This document shows positions 16,337-25,673 of a stretch of 64,000 nucleotides of DNA, piece by piece. The translations under genes and the position numbers were made by a program. The stretch is from the NCBI RefSeq assembly GCF_000424065.1, contig NZ_AUJE01000015.1, positions 1 through 64,000 of the forward strand. Direction: 5' to 3'. Source of the DNA: Selenomonas ruminantium subsp. ruminantium ATCC 12561. GTDB taxonomy: Bacteria > Bacillota > Negativicutes > Selenomonadales > Selenomonadaceae. The notes under the pieces are model-generated. The model had not been told where the DNA came from and ran no database searches. It saw only the letters and a list, made by a program, of their open reading frames with translations. Every line of letters starts with the position of its first letter. Position 1 is the stretch's first letter.

Positions 16337-18832
16337 TTATGAATCCAGCAGCGGCATTCCTTTGCTATCATCGAACGTCGCCGTACACCGCGGATAATTC
16401 GTGCATCCCCAGAATGCCCCGTTCTTTCCGCGAATCAGCCGCAAATGCCCTTCCCGGCATTTCGGACATAAGTATTTATCATCAGCCGCCTTGTTTTCCT
16501 TGGCGGCTTTTTCGAGCGGGCTTGCCGAATACTTTGGCTTATCGCCCCAGTTCTGCCACTGGCGCGGGGCAGGACGGCTGGCCTCGTAGCTGGCCATATC
16601 CGCCGCCATCTGCGCCTCGTAATCAACTGCCGCGAACAGGGAATTCAAATCCGCCATATCCTGTGCACTCGGGCCTGCGCCTGTTTGAGCATACGCCATC
16701 GTTGGATCAGGTCTTGGCTCCGTCCGCACTGCCCCGCCGCTTTGCCGTGCCAGCTGGCTGGCCGATACTGCCGCGGGGGCCGTACTGCGGAAACTGCGTG
16801 CCATTCTGGCCTTGGCATCCTCCAAGTCCGGCTGACCATCTTTGTCGTTGCAGGTCATACGGCATTTCGGGTAGTTTGAACACCCCCAGAACAGGCCGTT
16901 CTTGCCTTTGCGCTGGGTCAACACGCCGCTATGGCAGCGCGGGCAGACATTATCCCCCGTGACTTCCATCTGGGCATTGCCCGCCTTAGCGCAGAGTTTT
17001 TTGGTAAATTCAATCTGACCGGTCAAAAATTCGGCTAAGGTGCCGTCCCCTTCGGACATGGAATGAAGCTTATCCTCCCAGATGGCCGTAGAATCGGGAT
17101 AGGTCATTTCGTCAGGCAGGGCATCAACCAGAAGATAGGCCGCCGGCGTGGGCACAAGGTATTTTTTCTTGCCCTGTTTCTGCATGAACTTGCGCTTGAC
17201 CAAATCCTCGATAATGGTCGCGCGCGTAGCTTCGGTACCGATGCCGTAGACGTCCTTTAACTGCTTTTTGGCTTCGGGATTCTTCACATACTTATGGATT
17301 TCCTTCATGCCCGCAAGCAGCGTGGACTCGGTAAAGCGCACCGGCGGTTTGGTGGCCCGCTGAATAATATCGCCCTTTTCATAGGTGACATTATCCTTTT
17401 TCTTCATCACGGGCAGGGTGCCGTCGCTTTCCTCACTGTCGTTTTCGTTATCGCTGTCCTCGTCAGCCGCCTTTTTCTTCGCGGATTGGTACATGATTTT
17501 CCAGCCCAAATCTCGCTCCGTGCGGCCACTGGCCGTGAACAGTTCCTCCTTATACGTAACCTCCACCTTGGTCTGGTCGTAAAGGTGCACCGGATAGAAC
17601 TGCGCCATATAGCCACGGGCAATCAGGAAGTAGAGATTACGCTCCTCGGTGGTCATAGTCTGCATGTTCGCCTTGACCGTAGTGGGAATGATGGCATGAT
17701 GGGCCGAAATCTTCTTGTCATTCCAGGCCCGGCTTTTGCTTTTCGTATCTACGCCGTTCGTCCAGCCCGCCAGCCGTTCGTCTCCGGCCTGTGCCAGATT
17801 GGTGATGATTTTCACAGCATCGCCAAACTGATTGGTTGGCAGATACTCACAGTCGGAACGCGGATAGGTGGTGAGTTTTTTCTCGTAGAGCTTTTGCGCC
17901 GTATCGAGTACGACCTGCGGCGCATAGCCAAACATCTTGCCCGCCAAAACCTGCAAGGAGGACAGGGAAAAGGGCAGGGGCTGCGGCTCCTGCTTTTTCG
18001 TCTTTTGGTAAGCCGAGATTACGCCTTCGCGCGGCTCCTGCTGAAATTCTGCGAGCTTCGCCTCGGCGATTTTCTTATCAATCAGGCGGTTTTCGCTGTC
18101 CAGCCCCGCCATGGTATCCTTAGGCTTCCACTGCGCCGTGAAACGGCCATTTTCATGGGCAAACTCGGCCTTGATTGTATAGTAATCGACGGGCTTAAAA
18201 TTTTCAATCTCCCGTTCCCGGCGTACGACCAAAGAAAGCGTCGGCGTCTTGACCCGGCCAATGGGCAGCACCAGTTTATCATGCCCCGCCCGCCTTGCCG
18301 CCAGCGTATAGGCCCGCGAAAGGTTCATGCCGATAAGCCAGTCTGCCCGCGCCCGCGCTAGTGCCGACTGCTTGAGATTAAAGAACTCGCTGTTCTCCCG
18401 CAGATTGGCATTGGCCTTCTTGATGCTCGCTTCATCTAAGGCGTTCAACAAAATTCGCTTGACCGGCTTTTTATTACCTAGATAGTCGAGCACCTCATCC
18501 ACCAACAGCTGCCCTTCACGGTCAGGGTCGCCGCCATGGACGATTTCATCACAGCGCTCAATGAGTCCCTTGACGATAGCAAACTGCTTTTCGCAGGATT
18601 TATCGACAAAAAGCTTCCACTCCTGCGGGATAATCGGCAGGTCTTCGGCCCGCCATCTTTTATACTTCGGGTCGTATTCATCCGGTTCTGCCTGGCGCAG
18701 GATATGGCCAAAGAGCCAGGTCACGACCCCTTCCCCGGTTTCGAGATAACCGTCGCAGCGGCGCACAGGCCCCTTTAAGCATTTGGCAATTTCCCGCCCC
18801 ATGCTGGGTTTTTCGGCAATATATAAACGCAA
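16337..18832 (-). CDS. topB: DNA topoisomerase III (type IA)
   Basis: Cuts and passes single DNA strands to resolve recombination and replication intermediates. 831 residues. The Toprim domain has the catalytic Glu in IAEKPSMG (residue 7) and the GGDPDREG metal site (100-107). The active-site Tyr is residue 323 in TTYPRSDCEYLP. The C-terminal region carries two zinc ribbons, each CPxC followed by GCxNYPxC (near residues 640-670 and 795-825), separated by a low-complexity linker. Longer than E. coli TopB because of these ribbons, which is common in Firmicutes. It is followed by its own terminator. Confidence 0.95.
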   Translation of the reverse strand: MRLYIAEKPSMGREIAKCLKGPVRRCDGYLETGEGVVTWLFGHILRQAEPDEYDPKYKRWRAEDLPIIPQEWKLFVDKSCEKQFAIVKGLIERCDEIVHGGDPDREGQLLVDEVLDYLGNKKPVKRILLNALDEASIKKANANLRENSEFFNLKQSALARARADWLIGMNLSRAYTLAARRAGHDKLVLPIGRVKTPTLSLVVRREREIENFKPVDYYTIKAEFAHENGRFTAQWKPKDTMAGLDSENRLIDKKIAEAKLAEFQQEPREGVISAYQKTKKQEPQPLPFSLSSLQVLAGKMFGYAPQVVLDTAQKLYEKKLTTYPRSDCEYLPTNQFGDAVKIITNLAQAGDERLAGWTNGVDTKSKSRAWNDKKISAHHAIIPTTVKANMQTMTTEERNLYFLIARGYMAQFYPVHLYDQTKVEVTYKEELFTASGRTERDLGWKIMYQSAKKKAADEDSDNENDSEESDGTLPVMKKKDNVTYEKGDIIQRATKPPVRFTESTLLAGMKEIHKYVKNPEAKKQLKDVYGIGTEATRATIIEDLVKRKFMQKQGKKKYLVPTPAAYLLVDALPDEMTYPDSTAIWEDKLHSMSEGDGTLAEFLTGQIEFTKKLCAKAGNAQMEVTGDNVCPRCHSGVLTQRKGKNGLFWGCSNYPKCRMTCNDKDGQPDLEDAKARMARSFRSTAPAAVSASQLARQSGGAVRTEPRPDPTMAYAQTGAGPSAQDMADLNSLFAAVDYEAQMAADMASYEASRPAPRQWQNWGDKPKYSASPLEKAAKENKAADDKYLCPKCREGHLRLIRGKNGAFWGCTNYPRCTATFDDSKGMPLLDS

Positions 18833-18848
18833 TTTTCCTTACTCCTAC

Positions 18849-19217
18849 TCAAAAAATCAACCGATACAAACCATAGATAACCAGCCCCAGCCAACAGATG
18901 ACAAAGAGCGTTGCCGTAAACAGAATGGCCGGCATATAGCGCAGCATTTTCCCGGCCTGCGCTTCTGCCTGATAGCGCACATGTGAAGGCAGCATATTCG
19001 TAAGCCCCATAACCGCCGCCGGCACAATCACCGCATCATCAATAACTCCCGCCAAGGGAATGGCATCGGGTATAAGGTCAATCGGACTGATCAGATATAT
19101 AATCGCCGCTATCAGCAGCCCCTTCAAATTCCGGGGCGTATCCCGATGCTTAAGCGCCACCAGCATCACGAGCAAATCATAGCGGAACAGCTTCAAAAAC
19201 GTAAGAATCCTGCGCAT
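18849..19217 (-). CDS. YkvA-like DUF1232 membrane protein
   Basis: A 122-residue protein with the DUF1232 signature YLISPIDLIPDAIPLAGVID (about residues 41-60) and a C-terminal membrane helix (about 98-118). Function of the family is unknown. It lies 16 bases upstream of topB on the same strand, so the two may be cotranscribed. Confidence 0.85.
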   Translation of the reverse strand: MRRILTFLKLFRYDLLVMLVALKHRDTPRNLKGLLIAAIIYLISPIDLIPDAIPLAGVIDDAVIVPAAVMGLTNMLPSHVRYQAEAQAGKMLRYMPAILFTATLFVICWLGLVIYGLYRLIF

Positions 19218-19295
19218 ATTAACCCCTCTTTCCGTAATCTATTTTCTAATGTTACCACAAACCCAGTCATACTTCAAAGCAAATTGACAGCCATA

Positions 19296-19469
19296 GGCAC
19301 AGGTGCTTGCTTTGTGGCAATGAGCGCACTGCCGCAGGCTGGCTCACAAAGCTGCTCCACTAAATACCTCGCTGAAAGCCGCGCCGTGGTAACCGGCGCA
19401 AGCAGCTAAACAGGCAAAAGTCCCCATGTGAGTCATTTGCGCGACTGCCACAAAGTAAGTACCTGTGCC
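19296..19469. repeat. Structured intergenic repeat, family 1 copy 3
   Basis: A 174-base element with 24-base arms (19296-19319 and 19446-19469, two mismatches; core CTTTGTGGCA). The internal palindrome GCGCCGTGGTAACCGGCGC (19381-19399) differs by one base from the reverse complement of that in copy 1. The terminal arms have no likeness to those of copies 1 and 2. Confidence 0.8.
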
Positions 19470-19497
19470 CCCTCGCATGAACATTGATAATAGAAAC

Positions 19498-19536
19498 AAA
19501 GCACCCCTTCGCATGAGCAGTACGAAGGGGTGCTTT
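19498..19536. terminator. Strong hairpin, probable terminator of the DUF2325 gene
   Basis: AAAGCACCCCTTCG and CGAAGGGGTGCTTT form a perfect 14-base stem around an 11-base loop. It is about 100 bases after the DUF2325 stop on the minus strand; the T-run that follows is interrupted (TTTGTTT). The stretch 19537-19639 is AT-rich and shows no gene. Confidence 0.6.
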
Positions 19537-19639
19537 GCTGTGTATTATATTTTAGGAGAGCTTTAACGAAAGCCTGTATATAATATAGCATTATTGAGAA
19601 TGAAAATCAATAGATGATTGAGATTTTTTTCAAAATCTT

Positions 19640-20206
19640 TTACATGAGCAATGTCTGAATTTTTTTATCCAAAATCTCCAGATTGTTACTAGAGATAATG
19701 AGTATCTCCGTGCCCCTGTCAACTTCGCCCTTGGCCTTCTGCGTACAGGCATGGGATACGGCATTGGTATTGATGACGAGGATATCCGTACCGGCAAGCT
19801 TATCCCGGTCAAAATTCTTGCTGCTGCCAATAATCTTAAAGCCGGGATGGCGCTCCGCCACTTTTGCCTGCCAGGCATCTGTGCCCCCGATGACCGCCAC
19901 CTTCAAGGGCAGGTCAGCAAAGCAGTCCACGGGAACTTCCTCGACTTCTTCCTCTGCTTCTTCGGCAATTTCTTCCACAGGCTGCGGCTCTATCGGCTCA
20001 TGCCGGCGCAGACGCTCTCGAATTTCTTTTAAGCTGTCCTGCAGGCGAATATTTTCCACCAAAATATCTTCGTACTTTTCCTTATAATTGTTGCGTTCAG
20101 CCTGCACGACAGCCAGTTGATTTTCCAAGTCCAGGCATTTACCTTCCAACTCCGCCAGCCGCTTCAACGCACTTTTAGGCGGTTTTGTCTGCGCCATATT
20201 CTTCAT
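19640..20206 (-). CDS. DUF2325 domain protein with coiled coil
   Basis: 188 residues. The N-terminal half (about 10-65) is a coiled coil rich in Leu, Glu and Lys, followed by an acidic linker (EEIAEEAEEEVEEV). The C-terminal part is a DUF2325 domain starting at KVAVIGGTDAW, with the typical DILVINTNAVSHACTQKAK. The family is widespread in Firmicutes and its function is unknown; the fold is Rossmann-like. The stop of the PAP2 gene is 26 bases upstream on the same strand. Confidence 0.82.
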   Translation of the reverse strand: MKNMAQTKPPKSALKRLAELEGKCLDLENQLAVVQAERNNYKEKYEDILVENIRLQDSLKEIRERLRRHEPIEPQPVEEIAEEAEEEVEEVPVDCFADLPLKVAVIGGTDAWQAKVAERHPGFKIIGSSKNFDRDKLAGTDILVINTNAVSHACTQKAKGEVDRGTEILIISSNNLEILDKKIQTLLM

Positions 20207-20231
20207 CTCTCCTCACGCTTTTGTGCCCCAT

Positions 20232-20756
20232 TCAACCAACGCCAATCACTTGACCGATTTTCTTCCACATACGCCATACAAAAGCACTGCCCAAATAGGC
20301 GACCACCACGCCAGCCAGCACATCTGTAGGGTAATGTGCGCCCAGATAAAGGCGGGAAAAGGCCATCACGACCGCCAAGGCCATGACCAAAACACGCTCC
20401 CAGCCGCGATGCAGACGCCAAACGATAAAGGCCAGCGCAAAAGCACAGACTGTATGCCCAGAAGGAAAGGAAAACGAACGGGGCAAAGGTCCTAACAACA
20501 TAAGGTCGGGAATTTGCAAAAAAGGGCGGGGACGCATGACCACATGCTTTATGCATTCCCCCACACCACCACAGAACAGTATCGAGATGAGCAACAGAAT
20601 TCCCTGTCCCCGGCTGCTCCGCCGAAAGGCCAGCAGCATCGCCATAAACAGCCATACGGCACCGAAACTGCCGATAGCGCTGACAAACAGCATGACCGGC
20701 GTCAGATAATCGTTGCGTATATATTCCTGTATTCCCAAAAGTATTGCTTTATCCAT
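20232..20756 (-). CDS. PAP2-family membrane phosphatase
   Basis: 174 residues with about five membrane helices. The three phosphatase motifs are present: KHVVMRPRP, PSGHT and SRLYLGAHYPTDV. Length and layout fit BcrC-like undecaprenyl pyrophosphate phosphatases that recycle the cell-wall lipid carrier, but phosphatidylglycerophosphate or other lipid phosphatases share these motifs. It lies upstream of the DUF2325 gene in the same direction. Confidence 0.88.
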   Translation of the reverse strand: MDKAILLGIQEYIRNDYLTPVMLFVSAIGSFGAVWLFMAMLLAFRRSSRGQGILLLISILFCGGVGECIKHVVMRPRPFLQIPDLMLLGPLPRSFSFPSGHTVCAFALAFIVWRLHRGWERVLVMALAVVMAFSRLYLGAHYPTDVLAGVVVAYLGSAFVWRMWKKIGQVIGVG

Positions 20757-20846
20757 CGAAAAACCTCCATTGTCCTAGTATAGCATAACCAGACCGGATT
20801 CTGCTAATCAAGCCCACATTTTCTTATAACAGAGTGTATATAATAA

Positions 20847-20875
20847 TTGACAATAGTATACCCTCCTGTTATAAT
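20847..20875 (+). promoter_or_regulatory. Promoter of lysA
   Basis: TTGACA (20847-20852), a 17-base spacer and TATAAT (20870-20875) match the housekeeping consensus at all twelve positions. It lies about 55 bases upstream of lysA. No lysine riboswitch fits in the short leader. Confidence 0.9.
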
Positions 20876-20928
20876 AAGTTACAAATTTACAGCTAATAAT
20901 CATTCTCTCTATCACAAGGAGGAAAGCG

Positions 20929-22185
20929 ATGAGTAAAAAATATTTCCCTTTGTCCGCTGACAAGCTACACGAAGTCATCCAGAAATTCCCTACCCCCTTC
21001 CATATATACGAAGAAAAAGCCATTCGCGAAAACATCCGCGCCTTGCAGTCCGCTTTTAGCTGGGCACCGGCCTTTCACGAGCAGTTTGCCGTCAAAGCCC
21101 TGCCCAATCCCCGCATTGTGCAGATTCTTCACGAGGAAGGCGCCGGTACCGACTGCAGCAGTCTGGCCGAACTGTTGATTTCCGAAGCCGCAGGATTAAA
21201 GGGCGAAGAAATCCTGCTGACTTCCAACGACACGCCCGCCGACGAATTCCAAAAAGCCGTAGAGCTTGGTGCCATCATCAATTTGGACGATATCACTCAT
21301 CTCGACTATTTGGAAAAGCATGCCGGACTCCCCAAGGTGCTCTGTTTCCGCTATAATCCTGGTGATGAAGTGGAAGGCAACGATATCATCGGCCAGCCCA
21401 CGGAAGCCAAATACGGCCTGACTCACGAGCAGATGCTGGAAGGCTACCGCCGTGCCAAGGAAAAGGGCGTCAAACGCTTCGGCCTGCACACGATGGTCGC
21501 TTCCAATGAGCGCCGTACCGAGGCCTTTCTGCTCACGGCCCGCCTGATGTTTGAACTGGCCATTGAGCTCAAGGAAAAACTGGACATCACAGTTGAATTT
21601 GTCAATCTCGGCGGCGGCTTTGGCATTCCCTATCGCCCGGAAGAAGAACCGCTGAACCTGCAGGAAATCGGCGAAGGCATACATCAGCTTTACGACAAAA
21701 TGATGGTGCCTCACGGGCTCGGCAATACGGCCATTATGACGGAAAGCGGCCGCGCCATGACCGGCCCCGCGGGCTGGCTGGTCTCCACCGTCCTGCACGA
21801 AAAGCATACCTACAAAGACTATATCGGTCTGGATTCCTGCATGGCCAACCTCATGCGCCCGGCCCTGTACGGTGCTTACCATCATATCACGGTCGCCGGC
21901 AAGGAAGATGCTCCGCTTGACCATGTATATGACGTAACCGGCTCCCTCTGCGAGAATAACGACAAGTTTGCTATCGACCGTAAGCTGCCGGAAATCAATG
22001 TCGGCGATATCGTGATTATCCACGACACGGGAGCGCATGGCAGCTCCATGGGCTTCAACTACAACGGCAAGCTCTGGTGTGCTGAACTCCTGCTCCGCGA
22101 AGATGGCAATATCGAGCTCATCCGCCGCGCCCAAACAATCGATGATTACTTTGCTACATTGAAATATCCCGGCTCATTGCTATAA
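20929..22185 (+). CDS. lysA: Diaminopimelate decarboxylase
   Basis: A pyridoxal-phosphate enzyme of alanine racemase fold type III that makes lysine from meso-diaminopimelate. 418 residues. The cofactor Lys is residue 56 in EQFAVKALPN; phosphate-binding GGGFGIPY, ESGR and the C-terminal DVTGSLCENNDKFA with the substrate Cys are present. The usual GLHxHxGS stretch reads GLHTMVASN, an unusual variant. The substrate could be another diamino acid, but length and motifs fit LysA. Ribosome site AAGGAGG is at good spacing. It is monocistronic. Confidence 0.85.
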   Translation: MSKKYFPLSADKLHEVIQKFPTPFHIYEEKAIRENIRALQSAFSWAPAFHEQFAVKALPNPRIVQILHEEGAGTDCSSLAELLISEAAGLKGEEILLTSNDTPADEFQKAVELGAIINLDDITHLDYLEKHAGLPKVLCFRYNPGDEVEGNDIIGQPTEAKYGLTHEQMLEGYRRAKEKGVKRFGLHTMVASNERRTEAFLLTARLMFELAIELKEKLDITVEFVNLGGGFGIPYRPEEEPLNLQEIGEGIHQLYDKMMVPHGLGNTAIMTESGRAMTGPAGWLVSTVLHEKHTYKDYIGLDSCMANLMRPALYGAYHHITVAGKEDAPLDHVYDVTGSLCENNDKFAIDRKLPEINVGDIVIIHDTGAHGSSMGFNYNGKLWCAELLLREDGNIELIRRAQTIDDYFATLKYPGSLL

Positions 22186-22198
22186 AAAAAAACAATAT

Positions 22199-22243
22199 AA
22201 AAATACCTGCTTACATTGCTCAAAACAGTAAGCAGGTATTTTT
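22199..22243. terminator. Bidirectional terminator between lysA and a diguanylate cyclase gene
   Basis: AAAAATACCTGCTTAC and GTAAGCAGGTATTTTT form a perfect 16-base stem with A and T runs at the ends, placed between two convergent genes. Confidence 0.88.
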
Positions 22244-22245
22244 GG

Positions 22246-23934
22246 TTACTCCCCCACAACCACTTTATTGCGACCACTTTTCTTAGCCTGATAAAGTGCC
22301 TCATCTACGCGTTTAAACAGCTCGGCTGTGGTATCGGAATCCGTTTGCCACAGTGTAAGCCCCAAACTACAGGTTATCTTATGTCCGGCCATAGGTTTTT
22401 GCTCAACCTGCAGACGAATCTTTTCTGCCAGTGCCTGCAATTCCGGTAAAGTTTGGATATTGGTAAGCACGAGGAATTCTTCTCCCCCCCACCGAATGCA
22501 GTCGGATTCATTGTCCAAGAGCTGCCGTACGACAGTGGCAAAACTGCGCAAAACAGCATCCCCCGTATCATGTCCATAACTATCGTTGATTTTCTTAAAG
22601 AAATCAATGTCCATCATCAGCAGGCCAAAAGGCTTTCCTGTCTTGCGGGCCACCGCCACTGCGGTTGCCAGTAGTTCTTTTAGTTTGTTGCGATTCCAGC
22701 ACCCCGTAAGCGCATCGGTCTCGGATTTGCGCTGAACAGCAGCCACTTCTTTCTCCAGCCCCACAGTCCGCCGCAGCAGATTTTTCTCATGGCGCACCTG
22801 TTCCCGCAAAATGATGATCACAAAATACAAAAAAGCATAAACGCCCAACGGCGTCAGATATACATGCCAGGGAAGAAGATGATAACGTCCGCCCATACCA
22901 TCAAAAACGCCCAACAGCGTAAAAACAGCCGTAGGCAAAAGCACCGTCCGGCACAGGACATCTCCCTGCCGCGCCGCCTTTATACACCAGAACATAGCCC
23001 AGCCCTCGCATACGGGCAACAAGATGTAAAACACTCCCATAAGGCCATTCATGGTATGCAGCCCTATAAGCTCCCCGCTCATCGCCAGCACAAACAGACC
23101 GATATTTGCCGCCAATACATAGTTCATGCGGGCATAAGGTTTATCCTCTAAAAGACTGGCCAGAATCAGATTCGCTGCAATGGGCAGCAGATAAGCCAGC
23201 ACACTCAAACCATACCACCAAAAAACAGGCCAGTCCCAAAATAGGCTTTTCACATTAGAGGCACAGACAATCCAAAATGCAAATATCACCATAAAAAGAA
23301 TGATATAGCCATAGAGCCGTTTCCATCCCGGATGATTGAAGTAGTAATAAAGAAACATGATGAAGATTATGGCCACCGCCACAGGAAAGGCCAGTACCAG
23401 AGGAACATCCGAAAAAAACAGCTGTGCCATCTGCGCCTGCTCCGTATCCACGGAAAACATGCTGAACCAGCCTAAATCCCTTGGTGAATTGGCATAAAGC
23501 TCCATCACCAGCAGCTGCTCTCCGGAAAATTCCGGCAACGAAAGCATATACGGCTGTGAACCATCATCAAAACGATGGGGCTGAAAATTCCCTTTGGCAA
23601 AGAAGAATTCCTCCCCCAGCCACATGCGCACTGCCTGTTTCGCCGTCATAAAGAGTAGCACTCTTTTTTGCGGGTCCAAATCCTGTACCGGCACTGCCAG
23701 CAACAACCGTTCTATTCCCGGGCTAAAAACAGGCCGCTTTTCCTTATCCCATATCGGCCAATCGCTGACATGCTGCCGTACAAATTCCGGTACACTCTGC
23801 CCGGCAGGCAGGGGCTGGGTAAGTTCATAATAACGCCATTGTGTTTCAAATTGCGCAGCTTCCGCCGTGCTGCCATCTGCTCCAGCCAGCCACAGACCCA
23901 GGCAGAGCAACAGTCCATATATGATTTTTGCCAA
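22246..23934 (-). CDS. Membrane diguanylate cyclase 1 of 3 (7TM-type sensor plus GGDEF)
   Basis: About 562 residues. Order: signal peptide, an extracytoplasmic beta-rich domain (about 30-180), seven membrane helices in the style of 7TMR-DISM receptors (about 180-375), a short coiled linker and a C-terminal GGDEF domain that makes cyclic di-GMP. The active site reads RWGGEEF, with MMDIDFFKKINDSYGHD upstream. The RxxD inhibitory site before it is replaced by NESD, so product inhibition is probably lost. The start is TTG at 23934, set by AAGGAGG nine bases upstream; a longer frame would overlap the preceding gene. Confidence 0.88.
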   Translation of the reverse strand: MAKIIYGLLLCLGLWLAGADGSTAEAAQFETQWRYYELTQPLPAGQSVPEFVRQHVSDWPIWDKEKRPVFSPGIERLLLAVPVQDLDPQKRVLLFMTAKQAVRMWLGEEFFFAKGNFQPHRFDDGSQPYMLSLPEFSGEQLLVMELYANSPRDLGWFSMFSVDTEQAQMAQLFFSDVPLVLAFPVAVAIIFIMFLYYYFNHPGWKRLYGYIILFMVIFAFWIVCASNVKSLFWDWPVFWWYGLSVLAYLLPIAANLILASLLEDKPYARMNYVLAANIGLFVLAMSGELIGLHTMNGLMGVFYILLPVCEGWAMFWCIKAARQGDVLCRTVLLPTAVFTLLGVFDGMGGRYHLLPWHVYLTPLGVYAFLYFVIIILREQVRHEKNLLRRTVGLEKEVAAVQRKSETDALTGCWNRNKLKELLATAVAVARKTGKPFGLLMMDIDFFKKINDSYGHDTGDAVLRSFATVVRQLLDNESDCIRWGGEEFLVLTNIQTLPELQALAEKIRLQVEQKPMAGHKITCSLGLTLWQTDSDTTAELFKRVDEALYQAKKSGRNKVVVGE

Positions 23935-23954
23935 GCCGCTCTGCCTCCTTCTTC

Positions 23955-25577
23955 CTATTCGGTAACTACCTGATTGCGCCCATTGCATTTTGCCGCATAC
24001 AGAGCATCGTCCATACGGCGGAAAATGCCCACCTGACTGTCATTTCCATCATACCACTGCGCCACTCCGGCACTGACTGTAATCTGCTGATGCCGGAAAA
24101 ATTGGTGCACTTCCACCTGATGACGGATGCGCTCAGCCAGCGCCCGCGCCTGCTCCCGCTTAAAGCCGGGACAATAGACCACAAATTCTTCCCCGCCCCA
24201 GCGGAAAAATTCCTGTTTTCCCGTCAACTGCGAACGCACCAGCTCACCGAACTGATAAAGCACCCTGTCTCCTGCCTCATGCCCATACGTGTCATTGACG
24301 TTCTTAAAATAATCAATATCCAGCATGATGAGCGAAAATTCCTTGCCTGCCGCGATTTTCTGCCGGATAAAATCCTCAAAAGCCCCCCGGTTGCGACAGC
24401 CTGTCAGCTCGTCCATCTCCGCCTTGGCCATTGTAGCAGCAATTTCTGCCAGCAGTTCCTCTGCATGCGCCTCCAGTTCCCGTTCCCGGATAACCTGCTC
24501 CCGCACCATGCAGACCACAAAGCTGATGCAGGCATAAATGCCCAAAGGCAGCAAATAGACATGCCAACGCCAAAAATGCAGATACAAAAGCACACCATCA
24601 GCTATCCCGAGTACGCCCATAACAATCATCGGCACCATGGCAAATCTTGCATATACACGCCCGCGCTTAATCGCTTCCCATAGATTACGGAAGACAACAG
24701 CCTGCAAACAAAGCACCGCAGCATAGAGCAGCTGGCGGCACACCAGCAGCCCGTCAAATCCTGCCAATTCCAGGCTCAAAGCCAGTGCCGCCAATCCCGC
24801 ATAACCCTTCACTACACGTTTTACCGACAAACGCAAATCTTCATCGAGAATTTCCACGATAATGGAATTGGCCGCCACCGGTAACAGATAACAAATGAAA
24901 TTTTCCAAAAACCGCCAGATTACCGGTGCGTCCCACAAAAATTGCTTAACATTGGACAGGCTTACTGTCCATAGCGACATCAGCAGCAACAACGTCAGCA
25001 GTTTAACATTCAAGCACCGCTGTTTTGGCCGATTAAACATATACATCAGTGTAACCATACTCAGCAGCACCGCCACGGGGAGCGCAATAACATAGGGAAA
25101 ATCCACCGCAAAAACCCGTCTTGCCTGAGCCTGCTGAGTATCCACCACAAAATTTTTGAACACGCCCAACTGATGTGGGAAGTCCGCATACAAATGAAAG
25201 AGCAGCATGGTCTCATGCGGCACATAAGGCAGCTCCACCATGTGCCATTTTTTTCCATGCCCTAAAAATTGTGGGCCAAAATTGCCATCGGCATAAATCT
25301 TGCTGCCATCGACAAAAACTTCTACAGCCTGTCCATCAAGCGAAAAAAGCAATGTATTTTTCCATGGCTCTGTAGGCTGCATGGATACTTCCAGCCAGAC
25401 TTCCTGATTTTTCCCCGGGATAGGCGATTGAAAGCTGCCAAAATCAAAGTACTTCCATTTCCCCTGACTTTCCGAAGTGAGATACTGCCAATCGTCGCCA
25501 ATAACCGCAGCCTCACAGGGCAGCAGCCCCATAAGCATACAAAGAAGGCATAGCACCATTACACCTATCCGTTTCAT
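23955..25577 (-). CDS. Membrane diguanylate cyclase 2 of 3 (7TM-type sensor plus GGDEF)
   Basis: 540 residues with the same layout as its two neighbours: signal peptide (MVLCLLCMLMGLLPCEAA), extracytoplasmic domain, about seven membrane helices and a GGDEF domain with RWGGEEFVVY and MLDIDYFKNVNDTYGHE. The position of the inhibitory RxxD site reads TGKQ. It is 20 bases upstream of cyclase 1 on the same strand, so they are likely one transcript. What ligand the sensor domain detects cannot be told; related extracytoplasmic domains often bind carbohydrates. Confidence 0.88.
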   Translation of the reverse strand: MKRIGVMVLCLLCMLMGLLPCEAAVIGDDWQYLTSESQGKWKYFDFGSFQSPIPGKNQEVWLEVSMQPTEPWKNTLLFSLDGQAVEVFVDGSKIYADGNFGPQFLGHGKKWHMVELPYVPHETMLLFHLYADFPHQLGVFKNFVVDTQQAQARRVFAVDFPYVIALPVAVLLSMVTLMYMFNRPKQRCLNVKLLTLLLLMSLWTVSLSNVKQFLWDAPVIWRFLENFICYLLPVAANSIIVEILDEDLRLSVKRVVKGYAGLAALALSLELAGFDGLLVCRQLLYAAVLCLQAVVFRNLWEAIKRGRVYARFAMVPMIVMGVLGIADGVLLYLHFWRWHVYLLPLGIYACISFVVCMVREQVIRERELEAHAEELLAEIAATMAKAEMDELTGCRNRGAFEDFIRQKIAAGKEFSLIMLDIDYFKNVNDTYGHEAGDRVLYQFGELVRSQLTGKQEFFRWGGEEFVVYCPGFKREQARALAERIRHQVEVHQFFRHQQITVSAGVAQWYDGNDSQVGIFRRMDDALYAAKCNGRNQVVTE

Positions 25578-25673
25578 AGCTCCATGCCTCCTTCACCTCA
25601 CCAATCTGCTCACTATATATATTAGGCAATATCGTAATGTTTTCCTGCTAATCAGGCAAGGTCTTACGTCTCT

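Noticed and set aside
20757-20928. Lysine riboswitch before lysA
   Set aside because: The promoter is only about 55 bases from the start codon, leaving no room for the riboswitch fold.
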